In this document: piece after piece, positions 1 through 8,528 of the stretch
Numbering within the stretch: position 1 is the stretch's first letter
Layout: every line of letters starts with the position of its first letter
Source: an uncultured Clostridiaceae bacterium
GTDB taxonomy: Bacteria; Bacillota; Clostridia; Clostridiales; Clostridiaceae
Length of the DNA stretch: 64,000 bases
Direction: 5' to 3'
Assembly (NCBI GenBank): GCA_946405135.1
Contig: CAMJGD010000006.1
Span: 1 to 64,000 of the forward strand
Made by a program: the position numbers and the translations under genes
The notes under the pieces: model-generated
Seen by the model: the letters and a program-made list of their open reading frames with translations, nothing else
Database searches by the model: none
What the model was told of the DNA's origin: nothing

Positions 1-70
1 TGCCCTTAAAAAATTATCATAGGAAGCTATTTACAGAAAAAATTTCACACTCTCTATTAAAGTTTGGCAC

Positions 71-110
71 AAAAAGCCCTTATGAAAATTTATCGTTTTC
101 ATAAGGACTT
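71..110 (-). terminator. Rho-independent terminator after the serpin-like lipoprotein gene
   Basis: An 11-bp perfect inverted repeat (78-88 with 96-106) with a 7-nt loop. On the minus strand it is followed by a T run (complement of 71-75). It lies 37 bp past the stop of the gene at 143-1228. Confidence 0.8.
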
Positions 111-142
111 TATGTTTTTAACTTAAATCTAAAAGTAATTTA

Positions 143-1228
143 TTAGTCTTTTACAAGAATTTCACTATTTTCTACCCATATAGCTAAATAGGGCTCTTTT
201 GAACCTTTTTCTCTTAGCATCAATAAAAATGGCTTATCAAATACCAAGTTTTTAGGATCCACAACAGCAGCACTTTTTGTACCCTCTATTCTTGCCTCGG
301 ATTTTAATTTTGCTCCTTTTTCATTAAGACTAAACTTTATGCTTTGGCAAGCTTTAGATATCTTATAGTCTTCAAAGTCCTTATTCATGAAATATTTTTC
401 TTCTAGATTTTTATAATTATGATTTATATTAAAGTCAAAACATGGAATCATCAATCGATCTCCCTCTCTTAATCTCTGAGTTTCTTTGCCTTCAGCTCTT
501 TTACTAATCTCTTCTATAGTATTATGGAGGGTTTCTCTATAAGGAATTTTAGCAAGGACTATTTCATCATTTTCTGATTGTGACACTAATTTGATTACAA
601 AATCTTCATTGTCTTTATAATCTAAAATCTCTACCTGTTCACTTATTTCATCATGCTTTTTATCATATTTCATTCTTTCTATACCAAAATACTTAACTTT
701 ATTTTCACTATTAAATACTAAAGGCTCTTTTATCTTCTCAAATTTATTTTTAAATTTTAGCTCCTTTAACAAAAATGCATAGGCTAGTATATCATCAGGC
801 CTTTGAAAATTTGCTTTCACTTCTTCTGCATTATTACCAAATTTGCTTTTAAGTTCCTTGTTGATTTTTTCGAGTATTCCATCTTTAGCGTATCCAACCA
901 TTGCCACATAATCTTTATCACTTAAATCCTTTTTGGTACTTAATGACTTATTGAGATTTTTAACAGTTTCCTCTTCCTCAGCTAGCTTTATATCTTCTTT
1001 TATCATATTGTCTTTAAGTTCATTCCAAGCCAACTGAAAAGTAGAACAATATACTATATTTGAACCTTTCTTAAGCTTATACTCCATATGAGGTGTTATT
1101 ATGGTATTTTTAAAGTTATTGGAATTTTGAGCCGAAGCTTTTTTAGAAGTACATCCTGATAAAAACATATTAAAAGATAAAACTATGGATGAAAATATAA
1201 AAATAAACTTTCTTTTTTTAACAATCAT
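143..1228 (-). CDS. Lipoprotein with serpin-like C-terminus
   Basis: A 361-residue secreted protein. The N-terminus has Lys/Arg, a hydrophobic stretch and a lipobox LSGC at about residues 23-26, so it is predicted to be lipid-anchored outside the cell. The last 55 residues resemble the end of serpins: a hinge-like stretch IEGTKSAAVV followed by FDKPFLLMLRE, which matches the serpin hinge (GTEAAA) and the F..PF.F.I strand. The segment between them is roughly nine residues shorter than in inhibitory serpins, so protease inhibition is doubtful. The overall length fits a serpin fold. A GGCGGAGA ribosome site precedes the ATG. It is a single gene with its own terminator. The serpin resemblance is my reading from motifs; the N-terminal half alone would not have suggested it. 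Confidence 0.6.
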   Translation of the reverse strand: MIVKKRKFIFIFSSIVLSFNMFLSGCTSKKASAQNSNNFKNTIITPHMEYKLKKGSNIVYCSTFQLAWNELKDNMIKEDIKLAEEEETVKNLNKSLSTKKDLSDKDYVAMVGYAKDGILEKINKELKSKFGNNAEEVKANFQRPDDILAYAFLLKELKFKNKFEKIKEPLVFNSENKVKYFGIERMKYDKKHDEISEQVEILDYKDNEDFVIKLVSQSENDEIVLAKIPYRETLHNTIEEISKRAEGKETQRLREGDRLMIPCFDFNINHNYKNLEEKYFMNKDFEDYKISKACQSIKFSLNEKGAKLKSEARIEGTKSAAVVDPKNLVFDKPFLLMLREKGSKEPYLAIWVENSEILVKD

Positions 1229-1300
1229 TTTCTCTCCGCCTTTATTTTATAATTTTTTCATCTATAATACGGTAATATTTAAAATAAATTACCTTTATCT

Positions 1301-1356
1301 AAAAAATAGAGCTTACATTTACTTAAATAAATTTATTCAAGTATGCAAGCTCTATA
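1301..1356 (-). terminator. Terminator after metG
   Basis: Inverted repeat ATAGAGCTT / AAGCTCTAT at 1306-1314 and 1347-1355, with further pairing inside. On the minus strand it is followed by T residues (complement of the A run 1301-1306). Confidence 0.75.
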
Positions 1357-1414
1357 TATTATAAATTCCCTTAAAATTTTATTTGTACATATCTTACATC
1401 ATAGATTGTATTTA

Positions 1415-3352
1415 CTATCTTACCTGACTTCCTGTAGGAAGTTCTCCTGGTATACTTACTGTAAATAGTTTGCTATCATCTTCAGTGGAAGCAGCAAGTA
1501 TCATACCTTGAGATAATTCTCCTCTTAATTTCACTGGTTTTAAATTGGCTACTAATACTACATATTTTCCTACCAAATCCTCTGGTTTATAGTATTGAGC
1601 TATACCAGAAACCACCTGTCTCTCTTCTCCTCCAAGGTCTACCTTTAACTTAAGAAGTTTTTTTGCTCCTTTTACAGCTTCACAGCTTAATACCTTAACC
1701 ACTCTTAAATCTATTTTTTCGAAATCATCTATAGTTATTTCAGGCTTTATAGGCTGCATCTCTTGAGCTTTTTCTTCTGCCTGCTCCCCTTTTAATGAAT
1801 CAAGTTCTTTAAGTTTAGCTTCTAAGTCTATTCTTGGGAATATTACATTACCCTTTTTAACTTTTGTTCCTGCACTAGTACCATCAAAAGAAGCTATGCT
1901 GTCCCAAGTTATAACCTCTACTGAAAGCTGCTCATTTATCTTTTTTGAGGTTTCTGGAAGGAATGAAGATACCAGTACAGATATTATTCTTAAAGTCTCT
2001 GCTAAATTGTATAGAACTGTCCCCAATCTTTCCTTTTTATCTTCGTCTTTTGCTAAAATCCAAGGTGTAGTCTCATCTATATACTTGTTTGCTCTACCAA
2101 TAAGATTCCATATATGAGATAATGCCTCTGGAAGCTTTAAAGCATTTACTGATTTTTCTACTAATTCAGGAGTATCTAATGCCAGCTTAATAAGTTCATT
2201 GTCTATAGCTTCTGTAGCTGTTGGAGCTGGTATAACTCCTTCAAAATACTTATCTATCATAGCTACAGTTCTTGAAAGAAGATTTCCCAAATCATTGGCA
2301 AGGTCTGAATTTATCTTCTTTATGAAGGTTTCATTATTAAATAATCCATCTGATCCAAAAGGTATTTCTCTTAGCAGATAGTATCTTATAGCATCAACTC
2401 CAAAGTGCTCTGCTAATACCACTGGATCTACTACATTACCTTTAGATTTTGACATCTTTCCTCCATCAACTAATAGCCATCCATGACCAAATACCTGCTT
2501 TGGAAGTTCCAATCCTAAAGCCATTAACATAATTGGCCAATATATAGTGTGGAATCTCAATATATCTTTTCCTATTAAGTGAACATCTGCAGGCCAATAC
2601 TTTTCATACAACTCTGTATTTTCACTGCCATAACCTAAAGCTGTTATATAATTTGATAGAGCATCTATCCAAACATAAACCACATGTCCTTTATCAAATT
2701 CTACTGGTATACCCCAATTAAAAGATGTCCTTGATACACATAAATCTTGAAGACCTGGTCTTAAGAAGTTATTTAGCATTTCATTTTTTCTTGATTCTGG
2801 CTGAATAAAATCTGGATGAGTCTCTATATATTCTATAAGTCTATCTGCATATTTACTCATCTTAAAAAAGTATGCTTCTTCCTTTGCCTTTTCAACTGGT
2901 CTTCCACAGTCGGGGCAATTTCCATCTACAAGCTGAGTTCCAGTCCAAAAAGATTCACAAGGTGTACAATACCAGCCTTCATAGGAACTCTTATATATGT
3001 CCCCTTGGTCATATAGTTTTTTGAATATATCCTGTACTGCTTTTACATGATAATCATCAGTAGTTCTTATGAATTTATCATAACTTATATCCATAAGTTT
3101 CCATAAATCCTTTATTCCTGAAACTATTTGATCTACATATTCCTTTGGAGTAACTCCTTTTTCTTCTGCTATTCTTTGAATCTTTTGACCATGTTCATCT
3201 GTTCCTGTTAAAAACATAACATCATAGCCTGTTAACCTCTTAAATCTTGCTATAGCATCAGCAGCTACTGTAGTATAAGTATTACCTATATGAAGATTTG
3301 CTGATGGATAGTATATAGGTGTTGTAATATAAAACTTCTTATCTTTACACAT
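1415..3352 (-). CDS. metG: Methionyl-tRNA synthetase
   Basis: Charges tRNA-Met with methionine in the cytoplasm. The 645-residue protein has the class I signature HIGN near residue 22, a zinc-knuckle region with CTPC and CPDC around residues 127-147, and the KMSKS loop (GGKMSKSKG) near residue 298. After the anticodon-binding helical domain comes a C-terminal EMAP/Trbp111-type tRNA-binding domain (from about residue 540, IDLRVVKVLSCE...), which makes the enzyme dimeric in relatives. Length and domain order are normal for Firmicutes. Expression is expected to be controlled by the methionine T-box leader directly upstream. Confidence 0.97.
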   Translation of the reverse strand: MCKDKKFYITTPIYYPSANLHIGNTYTTVAADAIARFKRLTGYDVMFLTGTDEHGQKIQRIAEEKGVTPKEYVDQIVSGIKDLWKLMDISYDKFIRTTDDYHVKAVQDIFKKLYDQGDIYKSSYEGWYCTPCESFWTGTQLVDGNCPDCGRPVEKAKEEAYFFKMSKYADRLIEYIETHPDFIQPESRKNEMLNNFLRPGLQDLCVSRTSFNWGIPVEFDKGHVVYVWIDALSNYITALGYGSENTELYEKYWPADVHLIGKDILRFHTIYWPIMLMALGLELPKQVFGHGWLLVDGGKMSKSKGNVVDPVVLAEHFGVDAIRYYLLREIPFGSDGLFNNETFIKKINSDLANDLGNLLSRTVAMIDKYFEGVIPAPTATEAIDNELIKLALDTPELVEKSVNALKLPEALSHIWNLIGRANKYIDETTPWILAKDEDKKERLGTVLYNLAETLRIISVLVSSFLPETSKKINEQLSVEVITWDSIASFDGTSAGTKVKKGNVIFPRIDLEAKLKELDSLKGEQAEEKAQEMQPIKPEITIDDFEKIDLRVVKVLSCEAVKGAKKLLKLKVDLGGEERQVVSGIAQYYKPEDLVGKYVVLVANLKPVKLRGELSQGMILAASTEDDSKLFTVSIPGELPTGSQVR

Positions 3353-3472
3353 ACGTGTTCCTCCTTTTATATTAGAGATTTTTCCATTATCTCAATTTCT
3401 TATTCAATTTTATTTTTATCTACTATTTTAAATAGAACTTATACATACTATTTAAAATAACTTGCAATTTAA

Positions 3473-3768
3473 AAAGCCCCTATGCAGATGTCAAAATCCA
3501 CATAGAGGCGTATTATACGCGTTACCACTCTATATTATACTTATGTCGCCATAAGTATCTCAGTAAGTGACTCCACCTTCTATATAAACATAGATTTAGT
3601 TTTTATCACCCTGCAACATAACGGTTGCTGCCGTACTTCCCTAAACCTTTAATTAAGATTCAGAAAGTCTGCTCCAAGACCATGTTCATAAAGCTTTCTG
3701 TCACTGGCTTTCACCTACCCCAGTTCTCTTTAGACATTCCCCTTTACTACTCTTCTTTTCAAAGCATT
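3473..3768 (-). promoter_or_regulatory. T-box leader (methionine) of metG
   Basis: Read on the minus strand, the region holds a T-box core (AGAGTGGTAACGCG, about 3519-3534) followed by a terminator stem made by 3475-3487 and its partner ending near 3507, then a T run. Further upstream is a stem I with an AGTGA-type bulge and a specifier loop reading GAACATG; the ATG at 3681-3683 is the likely Met specifier (another ATG lies 3 nt away in the same loop). T-box RNAs read uncharged tRNA and antiterminate. Uncharged tRNA-Met should therefore raise metG transcription. The left boundary is clear; the right boundary is approximate. Confidence 0.92.
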
Positions 3769-3842
3769 TTCTATTAACTTAATCATAGACAAATAAAATG
3801 CTATTGTCAATAACAATTTGTACTTCTAATAGCTTTTTATTA

Positions 3843-4262
3843 TCAAGTTTTCATTTTAAAATCATATCCACATTTTTTACAGGTTACTACTATTTTACCT
3901 TTACCCCTTGGTAACCTAAGCTTTTGACCGCATTTAGGACAAGCAGTTATCTTATATTTTTTCTTCTCTTCCATACTCTTTTTGAAATTATTAAAACTTC
4001 CTTTTATTCCTTGTTTTTTGCCGCTATACCTTCTGCTGCCTGCTGCACTACCGCTTATGCTCCTAATTTTACTTTCAAATCTCATGGCTTCATTGCCTCT
4101 ACTTATCACATCTTTTGAAAGTGCTCTGCCTAGGGCATATACAAGCAGTACTATGCCTAAAATCATAGTGTATTTAGACATAAAAAATGGGAGCGAAAGA
4201 ACCACTAAAAATGTAGATAATCTATCCCAGCCATATCTTCCTTGAAAAAAATTAAAATTCAT
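3843..4262 (-). CDS. Small membrane protein with C-terminal zinc ribbon
   Basis: A 139-residue protein of unknown function. The ATG at 4262 is preferred over an in-frame GTG 15 nt upstream because AGGGGAAG sits just before it. The N-terminus has two close hydrophobic segments (about residues 12-40), then a basic linker, and the last 35 residues form a zinc ribbon with CPKCG and CKKCG. The ribbon probably faces the cytoplasm. Nothing nearby indicates a partner. It lies between pepP and metG, with a weak hairpin downstream (about 3799-3835). Confidence 0.75.
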   Translation of the reverse strand: MNFNFFQGRYGWDRLSTFLVVLSLPFFMSKYTMILGIVLLVYALGRALSKDVISRGNEAMRFESKIRSISGSAAGSRRYSGKKQGIKGSFNNFKKSMEEKKKYKITACPKCGQKLRLPRGKGKIVVTCKKCGYDFKMKT

Positions 4263-4300
4263 ATTTCTTCCCCTCACCTTAAGTATTCTATCCTTAAATA

Positions 4301-4336
4301 TTAAAATAAGAGCTCTTGATTAAAGAACTCTTATCT
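4301..4336 (-). terminator. Terminator after pepP
   Basis: A stem of about 12 bp formed by 4305-4317 and 4322-4334 with a short loop, followed on the minus strand by a T-rich stretch. It lies about 50 bp past the pepP stop and before the zinc-ribbon gene. Confidence 0.7.
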
Positions 4337-4385
4337 AATTATATATCATATTGTGATGTATATATCTTATATTATAAATAATTAA

Positions 4386-5627
4386 TTATTTATTCATAAA
4401 ATTCTCTATATCTTCTACAGTTTTTATGATGTCTTTTGAAAGAACCTCTGCTCCCTGCTCTGTTACAAGTACATTATCTTCAATTCTTATGCCTATGCCT
4501 TCTTCAGGAATATATAATCCAGGTTCTACTGTAAGTACTATGCCTGGTTCTAATTTCATGCCTCTGTCTCCTACATCATGATCATCTAATCCTAGATAAT
4601 GACTTACTCCATGAAAATAGTACTTTACAAGCTCTTCATCTTTATCTATTTTACCTATTGCTTTAAGTCCATCTGCCAATACCTTTTTAGCAATTTTATT
4701 TAATTCTGCAAAAGGAAGTCCTGGTTTTATAGCTTTTATTACTTCCAATTCGGTTTTAAGCACTATATTATAAATCTGCTTTTGTCTATCAGTAAATTTG
4801 CCATTAACAGGGAATGTTCTGCTTATATCTGCATTATAGTAATTTAATTGAGCTCCCAAATCAAATAATATCAAATCTCCATCTTTCATATCTGAACAAT
4901 TGTCTACATAGTGTAGTATGGTAGCGTTCTTACCTGCAGCTGCTATGGTTTTAAATGCATAATCTTTAACACCATGAGTTTTTAAAACAAAGTCAAAATG
5001 AGCTTCAAGAGCATATTCTTTCATTCCATCTTCAGCATTTGTCATTAAAGCTTCTATACCTTTTCTAGTAATTTCTATAGCTTTTCTTATTTCCTCAATT
5101 TCTTCTTCAGATTTTATAACTCTTAATTGGCATATCTCATTGTACACATTTTCGATTTTAACATTAGGATATTTTGATTTTAATTCCTGTGCAAAATATA
5201 GATTTTGATTAGGCAAATCATCCCAGCTGTCCTTTTCTAAATCTAAATATACATTTTCTATGTCATCATTAAATAAGCTATTATGAACTTCTTTTTGAAA
5301 ATCTTTAATATAACTTATGCTTTCTATGCCTGATGCGGTTTTAGCTTCTTCGGAACTTATAGTCTTTCCTACCCACTTTTCCATAACAGGATCTGCTTCT
5401 CTTATAAATAAAGTTTCTTTAAGAGTACCCTCTTTTTTTAATACCATAAGTATCACTTTTTCTTCATCTATACCTGTAAGATAATAAAAATTTCTGTTAG
5501 GCGTAAAAGGATAAGCCTCATCTGCAGACTTTTTAGGTGCACTTCCCGCAAACATTATAAGTAAAGAATTATCTTTTAATTTATCCCCAAGATTTTTTCT
5601 GTTTTTTATAAAAACTTTGTTATTCAA
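4386..5627 (-). CDS. pepP: Xaa-Pro aminopeptidase (M24B)
   Basis: A 413-residue cytoplasmic metallopeptidase that removes an N-terminal residue before proline. The N-terminal aminopeptidase P domain (residues 1-130, with the RNFYYLTG signature) precedes the pita-bread catalytic domain. The di-manganese ligands are visible in order: two Asp in FDLGAQLNYYNADISR, His in HGVSHYLGLDDHD, Glu in TVEPGLY and Glu in RIEDN. Length is standard. It is divergent from the OhrR-type regulator; the two starts are 187 bp apart, so they share an upstream region. I assign no functional link from that. Confidence 0.93.
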   Translation of the reverse strand: MNNKVFIKNRKNLGDKLKDNSLLIMFAGSAPKKSADEAYPFTPNRNFYYLTGIDEEKVILMVLKKEGTLKETLFIREADPVMEKWVGKTISSEEAKTASGIESISYIKDFQKEVHNSLFNDDIENVYLDLEKDSWDDLPNQNLYFAQELKSKYPNVKIENVYNEICQLRVIKSEEEIEEIRKAIEITRKGIEALMTNAEDGMKEYALEAHFDFVLKTHGVKDYAFKTIAAAGKNATILHYVDNCSDMKDGDLILFDLGAQLNYYNADISRTFPVNGKFTDRQKQIYNIVLKTELEVIKAIKPGLPFAELNKIAKKVLADGLKAIGKIDKDEELVKYYFHGVSHYLGLDDHDVGDRGMKLEPGIVLTVEPGLYIPEEGIGIRIEDNVLVTEQGAEVLSKDIIKTVEDIENFMNK

Positions 5628-5734
5628 TTAAATTCACACCCTTCTTCGAAACTATGCTATAGTATTAATTTTACCCCTAGTATAGAATTTATTCCAGTAA
5701 AACCAATAAAGATTTTTGCAAAACTATACACTTA

Positions 5735-5782
5735 TTGACATTATGTATAAGTAATTATATAATAATTTAATGAAATTAAATT
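5735..5782 (+). promoter_or_regulatory. Consensus promoter with palindromic operator for the OhrR-type gene
   Basis: TTGACA at 5735-5740, exactly 17 bp, then TATAAT at 5758-5763. A perfect 8-3-8 palindrome, AATTTAAT-GAA-ATTAAATT, follows at once (5764-5782), over the expected transcription start. Such a strong promoter with an operator at +1 fits negative autoregulation by the MarR/OhrR protein encoded 32 bp downstream. The operator assignment is inference. Confidence 0.75.
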
Positions 5783-5814
5783 GTAATCGACTAAATTTTA
5801 AGGGAGTATACTCT

Positions 5815-6261
5815 ATGAAAGATGAACTATTAAAACTAGATAATCAACTTTGCTTTGCTATATATGCATGTTCCAAGGAAATCATAAGGTTGTACAGACC
5901 TTTTCTTGAAAAATTAGGTATAACCTATACTCAATATATAACCCTTTTGGCTCTATGGGAAAAAGATGATATTACAGTAAAAGAACTAGGTCAAAGGCTT
6001 TACTTAGACTCTGGAACCTTGACCCCCCTTCTAAAGAAGATGGAGGAGAATGGTTTTATAATCAGACAGCGTTCTTCAGAAGATGAAAGAAAAGTTGTAA
6101 TAAAATTAACTGAAAAAGCTATAGATTTGAAAAAGCAGGCTTTAAGCATTCCACAGGCTGTATTTTGCAATACAGGATTGTCTCCTGAAGAAGCTGTGCA
6201 GCTTAGAGAAGAAATAACTAAACTTTTAAACAGAGTTTATCTTATTAATTCACAGCCTTAA
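5815..6261 (+). CDS. MarR-family peroxide-sensing regulator, OhrR type
   Basis: A 148-residue winged-helix repressor. The start at 5815 follows AAGGGAG; an ATG 45 nt upstream has no ribosome site. The N-terminus LDNQLCFAIYACSKE closely matches Bacillus OhrR around its redox-active Cys15 (here Cys13), and the Tyr residues that contact that Cys in OhrR are present in LGITYTQY. The wing motif SSEDERKVV is also conserved. In OhrR proteins, organic hydroperoxides oxidise this Cys and release DNA. No ohr peroxidase gene is seen in the window, so the regulon lies elsewhere or is autoregulatory plus distant targets. Confidence 0.85.
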   Translation: MKDELLKLDNQLCFAIYACSKEIIRLYRPFLEKLGITYTQYITLLALWEKDDITVKELGQRLYLDSGTLTPLLKKMEENGFIIRQRSSEDERKVVIKLTEKAIDLKKQALSIPQAVFCNTGLSPEEAVQLREEITKLLNRVYLINSQP

Positions 6262-6286
6262 CATAATACCAATTAAATTTAATTTT

Positions 6287-6321
6287 CAATAAAAAAGAGC
6301 GAAATAACATCGCTCTTTTTT
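6287..6321. terminator. Bidirectional terminator between the OhrR-type gene and the UDG gene
   Basis: AAAAAAGAGCGA and TCGCTCTTTTTT flank a 7-nt loop, with A and T runs on both sides, so it can end both converging transcripts. Confidence 0.88.
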
Positions 6322-6895
6322 ATAGTGTATTCTCTATTTTTATTAATTCATAATATTTTTCTTTTAAGCTTTTAAGATCCTGCCAAAAAAGCGCCTTTTT
6401 ACTTTCATCTCTAAAGATAGCTGCAGGATGAAAAGTTCCCATTAAGTAACAGCCTTTTTTTTCTACCCATTTTCCCCTATCTCTAGTTATTTTGCCTTCT
6501 CTATCAATTACAAATCTAAAAGCAGTAGCTCCCAAACACACTATTATTTTAGGCCTTACTAATGCTACCTGATTCCTTAAATACGGAAGGCAAGTTTCTC
6601 CTTCTTCTTCTGTTGGTGTCCTATTATTTTCAGGTCTGCATTTACAAACATTGCATATGTAATAATCTCTTTCTCTCTTTAAATCCAATGCTAACAATGC
6701 CTTGGTAAGCAGCTGGCCTCCTTTACCTACAAAAGGATAGCCAAGTCTATCCTCATCTGCCCCAGGTGCCTCTCCAATAAGCATTATTTTAGCCTTAGGA
6801 TTACCATCACCAAACACCATATTAGTTCTATTGTCGCCTAAATCACATTTGTGACAGTTAATACATTCTTCGTAAAGTTCTTTCCATCGAAGCAA
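6320..6895 (-). CDS. Uracil-DNA glycosylase, family 4 (Fe-S)
   Basis: A 191-residue base-excision repair enzyme that removes uracil from DNA. It shows the family 4 pattern: Cys14 and Cys17 (CHKC), then KCRP and ETCLPYL, four likely [4Fe-4S] ligands. The active-site motif GEAPGADEDRLGYPFVG follows, with HPAA near the C-terminus. The start is TTG at 6895, with GGAG 10 nt upstream; an ATG a few bases upstream is out of frame. It is followed by a shared terminator and lies 22 bp downstream of the ACT-domain gene, so the two may be cotranscribed. Confidence 0.9.
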   Translation of the reverse strand: MLRWKELYEECINCHKCDLGDNRTNMVFGDGNPKAKIMLIGEAPGADEDRLGYPFVGKGGQLLTKALLALDLKRERDYYICNVCKCRPENNRTPTEEEGETCLPYLRNQVALVRPKIIVCLGATAFRFVIDREGKITRDRGKWVEKKGCYLMGTFHPAAIFRDESKKALFWQDLKSLKEKYYELIKIENTL

Positions 6896-6917
6896 ATCAT
6901 ATCAACTCCAATATAAA

Positions 6918-7355
6918 TTATTCCATAGCTATAAGCTTTACTTTTATTACATTATCTATATCTTGTATTTCGTTTAAAAGATCTTTTATATCCACAATAA
7001 GATTTGATATATCAAAAGTTATAGTTACATTTGCAGCATTATTTATAGGTATATCCTGATTTATTGTAAGTATATTGCCTTTCTTTTCTGCAATCTTGTC
7101 TAATACATTAGATAAGGCTCCTGCCTCATGGGATAAAAGCAAAGCTATGGTTACCTTTTGACCCTTTACACTTTCTGACATAAGGAAAACATTGTCTTTA
7201 TACTTATAAAATGTGCTTCTACTTATGCCTAACTCTTTTACACCTTCTGAAATATCTTTAACCTGACCTGTATATAAAAGTTCTTTTACTTTCACAACTT
7301 TCTCAAAAACTTCAGGCAAAACCTTACTATTTACTATAAGAAACTTATCAGCCAT
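6918..7355 (-). CDS. ACT domain-containing protein (UPF0735/PheB family)
   Basis: A 145-residue protein with an N-terminal helical region that looks like a helix-turn-helix (GVKELGISRSTFYKYK) and a C-terminal ACT domain (from about residue 68, KVTIALLLSHEAGALSNVL). ACT domains bind amino acids and regulate metabolism. The family is often labelled PheB or UPF0735 in Firmicutes, but a catalytic role in phenylalanine synthesis is not supported by the sequence. A ligand-responsive regulator is more likely. It probably shares a transcript with the downstream UDG gene. Confidence 0.85.
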   Translation of the reverse strand: MADKFLIVNSKVLPEVFEKVVKVKELLYTGQVKDISEGVKELGISRSTFYKYKDNVFLMSESVKGQKVTIALLLSHEAGALSNVLDKIAEKKGNILTINQDIPINNAANVTITFDISNLIVDIKDLLNEIQDIDNVIKVKLIAME

Positions 7356-7459
7356 ATTATTTCCTCATTCATCTAAAATTTTATTTATTATTTATAAACA
7401 TTTTAATTCATTAATTTAACCTAGGCAACTTAGTAAAAAGATTTTAAATGCTTAATAAT

Positions 7460-7503
7460 AAAAAGATAGCTTGCAAATATTAAATATAGCAAGCTACTTT
7501 TTA
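7460..7503 (-). terminator. Terminator after tdh
   Basis: TAGCTTGC (7467-7474) pairs with GCAAGCTA (7489-7496) around a 14-nt loop. T runs follow on both strands; on the minus strand it ends the kbl-tdh transcript. Confidence 0.8.
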
Positions 7504-7520
7504 AATTTAATAATAGTTTT

Positions 7521-8477
7521 CTATTTTATGTTTAATTTTACTTTAAGCTTTTTAAGCATGTCCTCTGTCATTGACGCTAAATCATATTTTGCAGAAAATC
7601 CCCATTCTTCCTTTGCTGCAGTACAATCTATGGAATTTGGCCAAGAATCTGCAATGGCCTGTCTTACAGGATCTACTTCATAACTCATCTTAAATCCTGG
7701 TATATGTTTGCTTATTTCAGCAGCAATCATGGAAGGTTCAAAACTCATAGCTGTTATATTAAAAGCATTCCTGTGTACAAGTTTTGAAGCATCTGCTTCC
7801 ATTAGATTAACTATAGCATTTAAAGCATCTGGCATATACATCATGTCCATATAAGTTCCTTCACCTATATAGGATGTATATTTCCCTTCTTCTAAAGCTT
7901 TATAATATATATCTACTGCATAATCAGTGGTACCGCCGCCTGGAGGTGTAACATAAGAGATAAGTCCTGGAAATCTTACTCCTCTTGTATCTACACCAAA
8001 TCTTTTGTTATAGTAATCGCATAATAGTTCTCCAGAAACCTTTGTAACACCGTACATAGTTCCAGGTCTTTGTATAGTATCCTGAGGTGTATTATCCCTT
8101 GGAGTACTTGGACCAAAAGCTCCTATGGAACTTGGAGTAAAGAAGGAACACTTAAGCTCTCTTGCTACTTCTAGTGCATTGAATAGTCCTCCCATATTTA
8201 TCTGCCAAGCTAACACTGGTTTTGCTTCTGCTACAGCAGAAAGTAGTGCTGCAAGATGAATTACTGTATCTACTTCATGTTTTTTGGCTATTTCAGCCAT
8301 GCTGCAAGAATCAAGTACATCTAAAATTTCAAAAGGTCCTGATTCTACAGTTTCATTACCTTCTAATCTTCTTATGTCTGTAGCTACAACATTATCAGCA
8401 CCATATATACTTCTTAAATGCATAGTAAGTTCTGAACCTATCTGGCCTAAGGCTCCTGTAACTAATATCTTTTTCAT
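7521..8477 (-). CDS. tdh: L-threonine 3-dehydrogenase (SDR/epimerase type)
   Basis: Oxidises L-threonine to 2-amino-3-oxobutyrate with NAD. The 318-residue protein is an extended short-chain dehydrogenase: the NAD-binding GALGQIGSEL is at the N-terminus, and the catalytic YGVTK (Tyr, Lys) is near residue 143, with the upstream Ser in FTPSSIGAFGP. It is the epimerase-like form of threonine dehydrogenase, not the zinc-dependent medium-chain form. Its position 51 bp after kbl, which encodes the next step, supports the substrate assignment. Similar SDR proteins act on nucleotide sugars, but the neighbour makes threonine the best call. Confidence 0.92.
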   Translation of the reverse strand: MKKILVTGALGQIGSELTMHLRSIYGADNVVATDIRRLEGNETVESGPFEILDVLDSCSMAEIAKKHEVDTVIHLAALLSAVAEAKPVLAWQINMGGLFNALEVARELKCSFFTPSSIGAFGPSTPRDNTPQDTIQRPGTMYGVTKVSGELLCDYYNKRFGVDTRGVRFPGLISYVTPPGGGTTDYAVDIYYKALEEGKYTSYIGEGTYMDMMYMPDALNAIVNLMEADASKLVHRNAFNITAMSFEPSMIAAEISKHIPGFKMSYEVDPVRQAIADSWPNSIDCTAAKEEWGFSAKYDLASMTEDMLKKLKVKLNIK

Positions 8478-8528
8478 GCTATTTCCTCCATATATTCAAA
8501 ATTAGTGATGAAATTTAGGCAATATATA

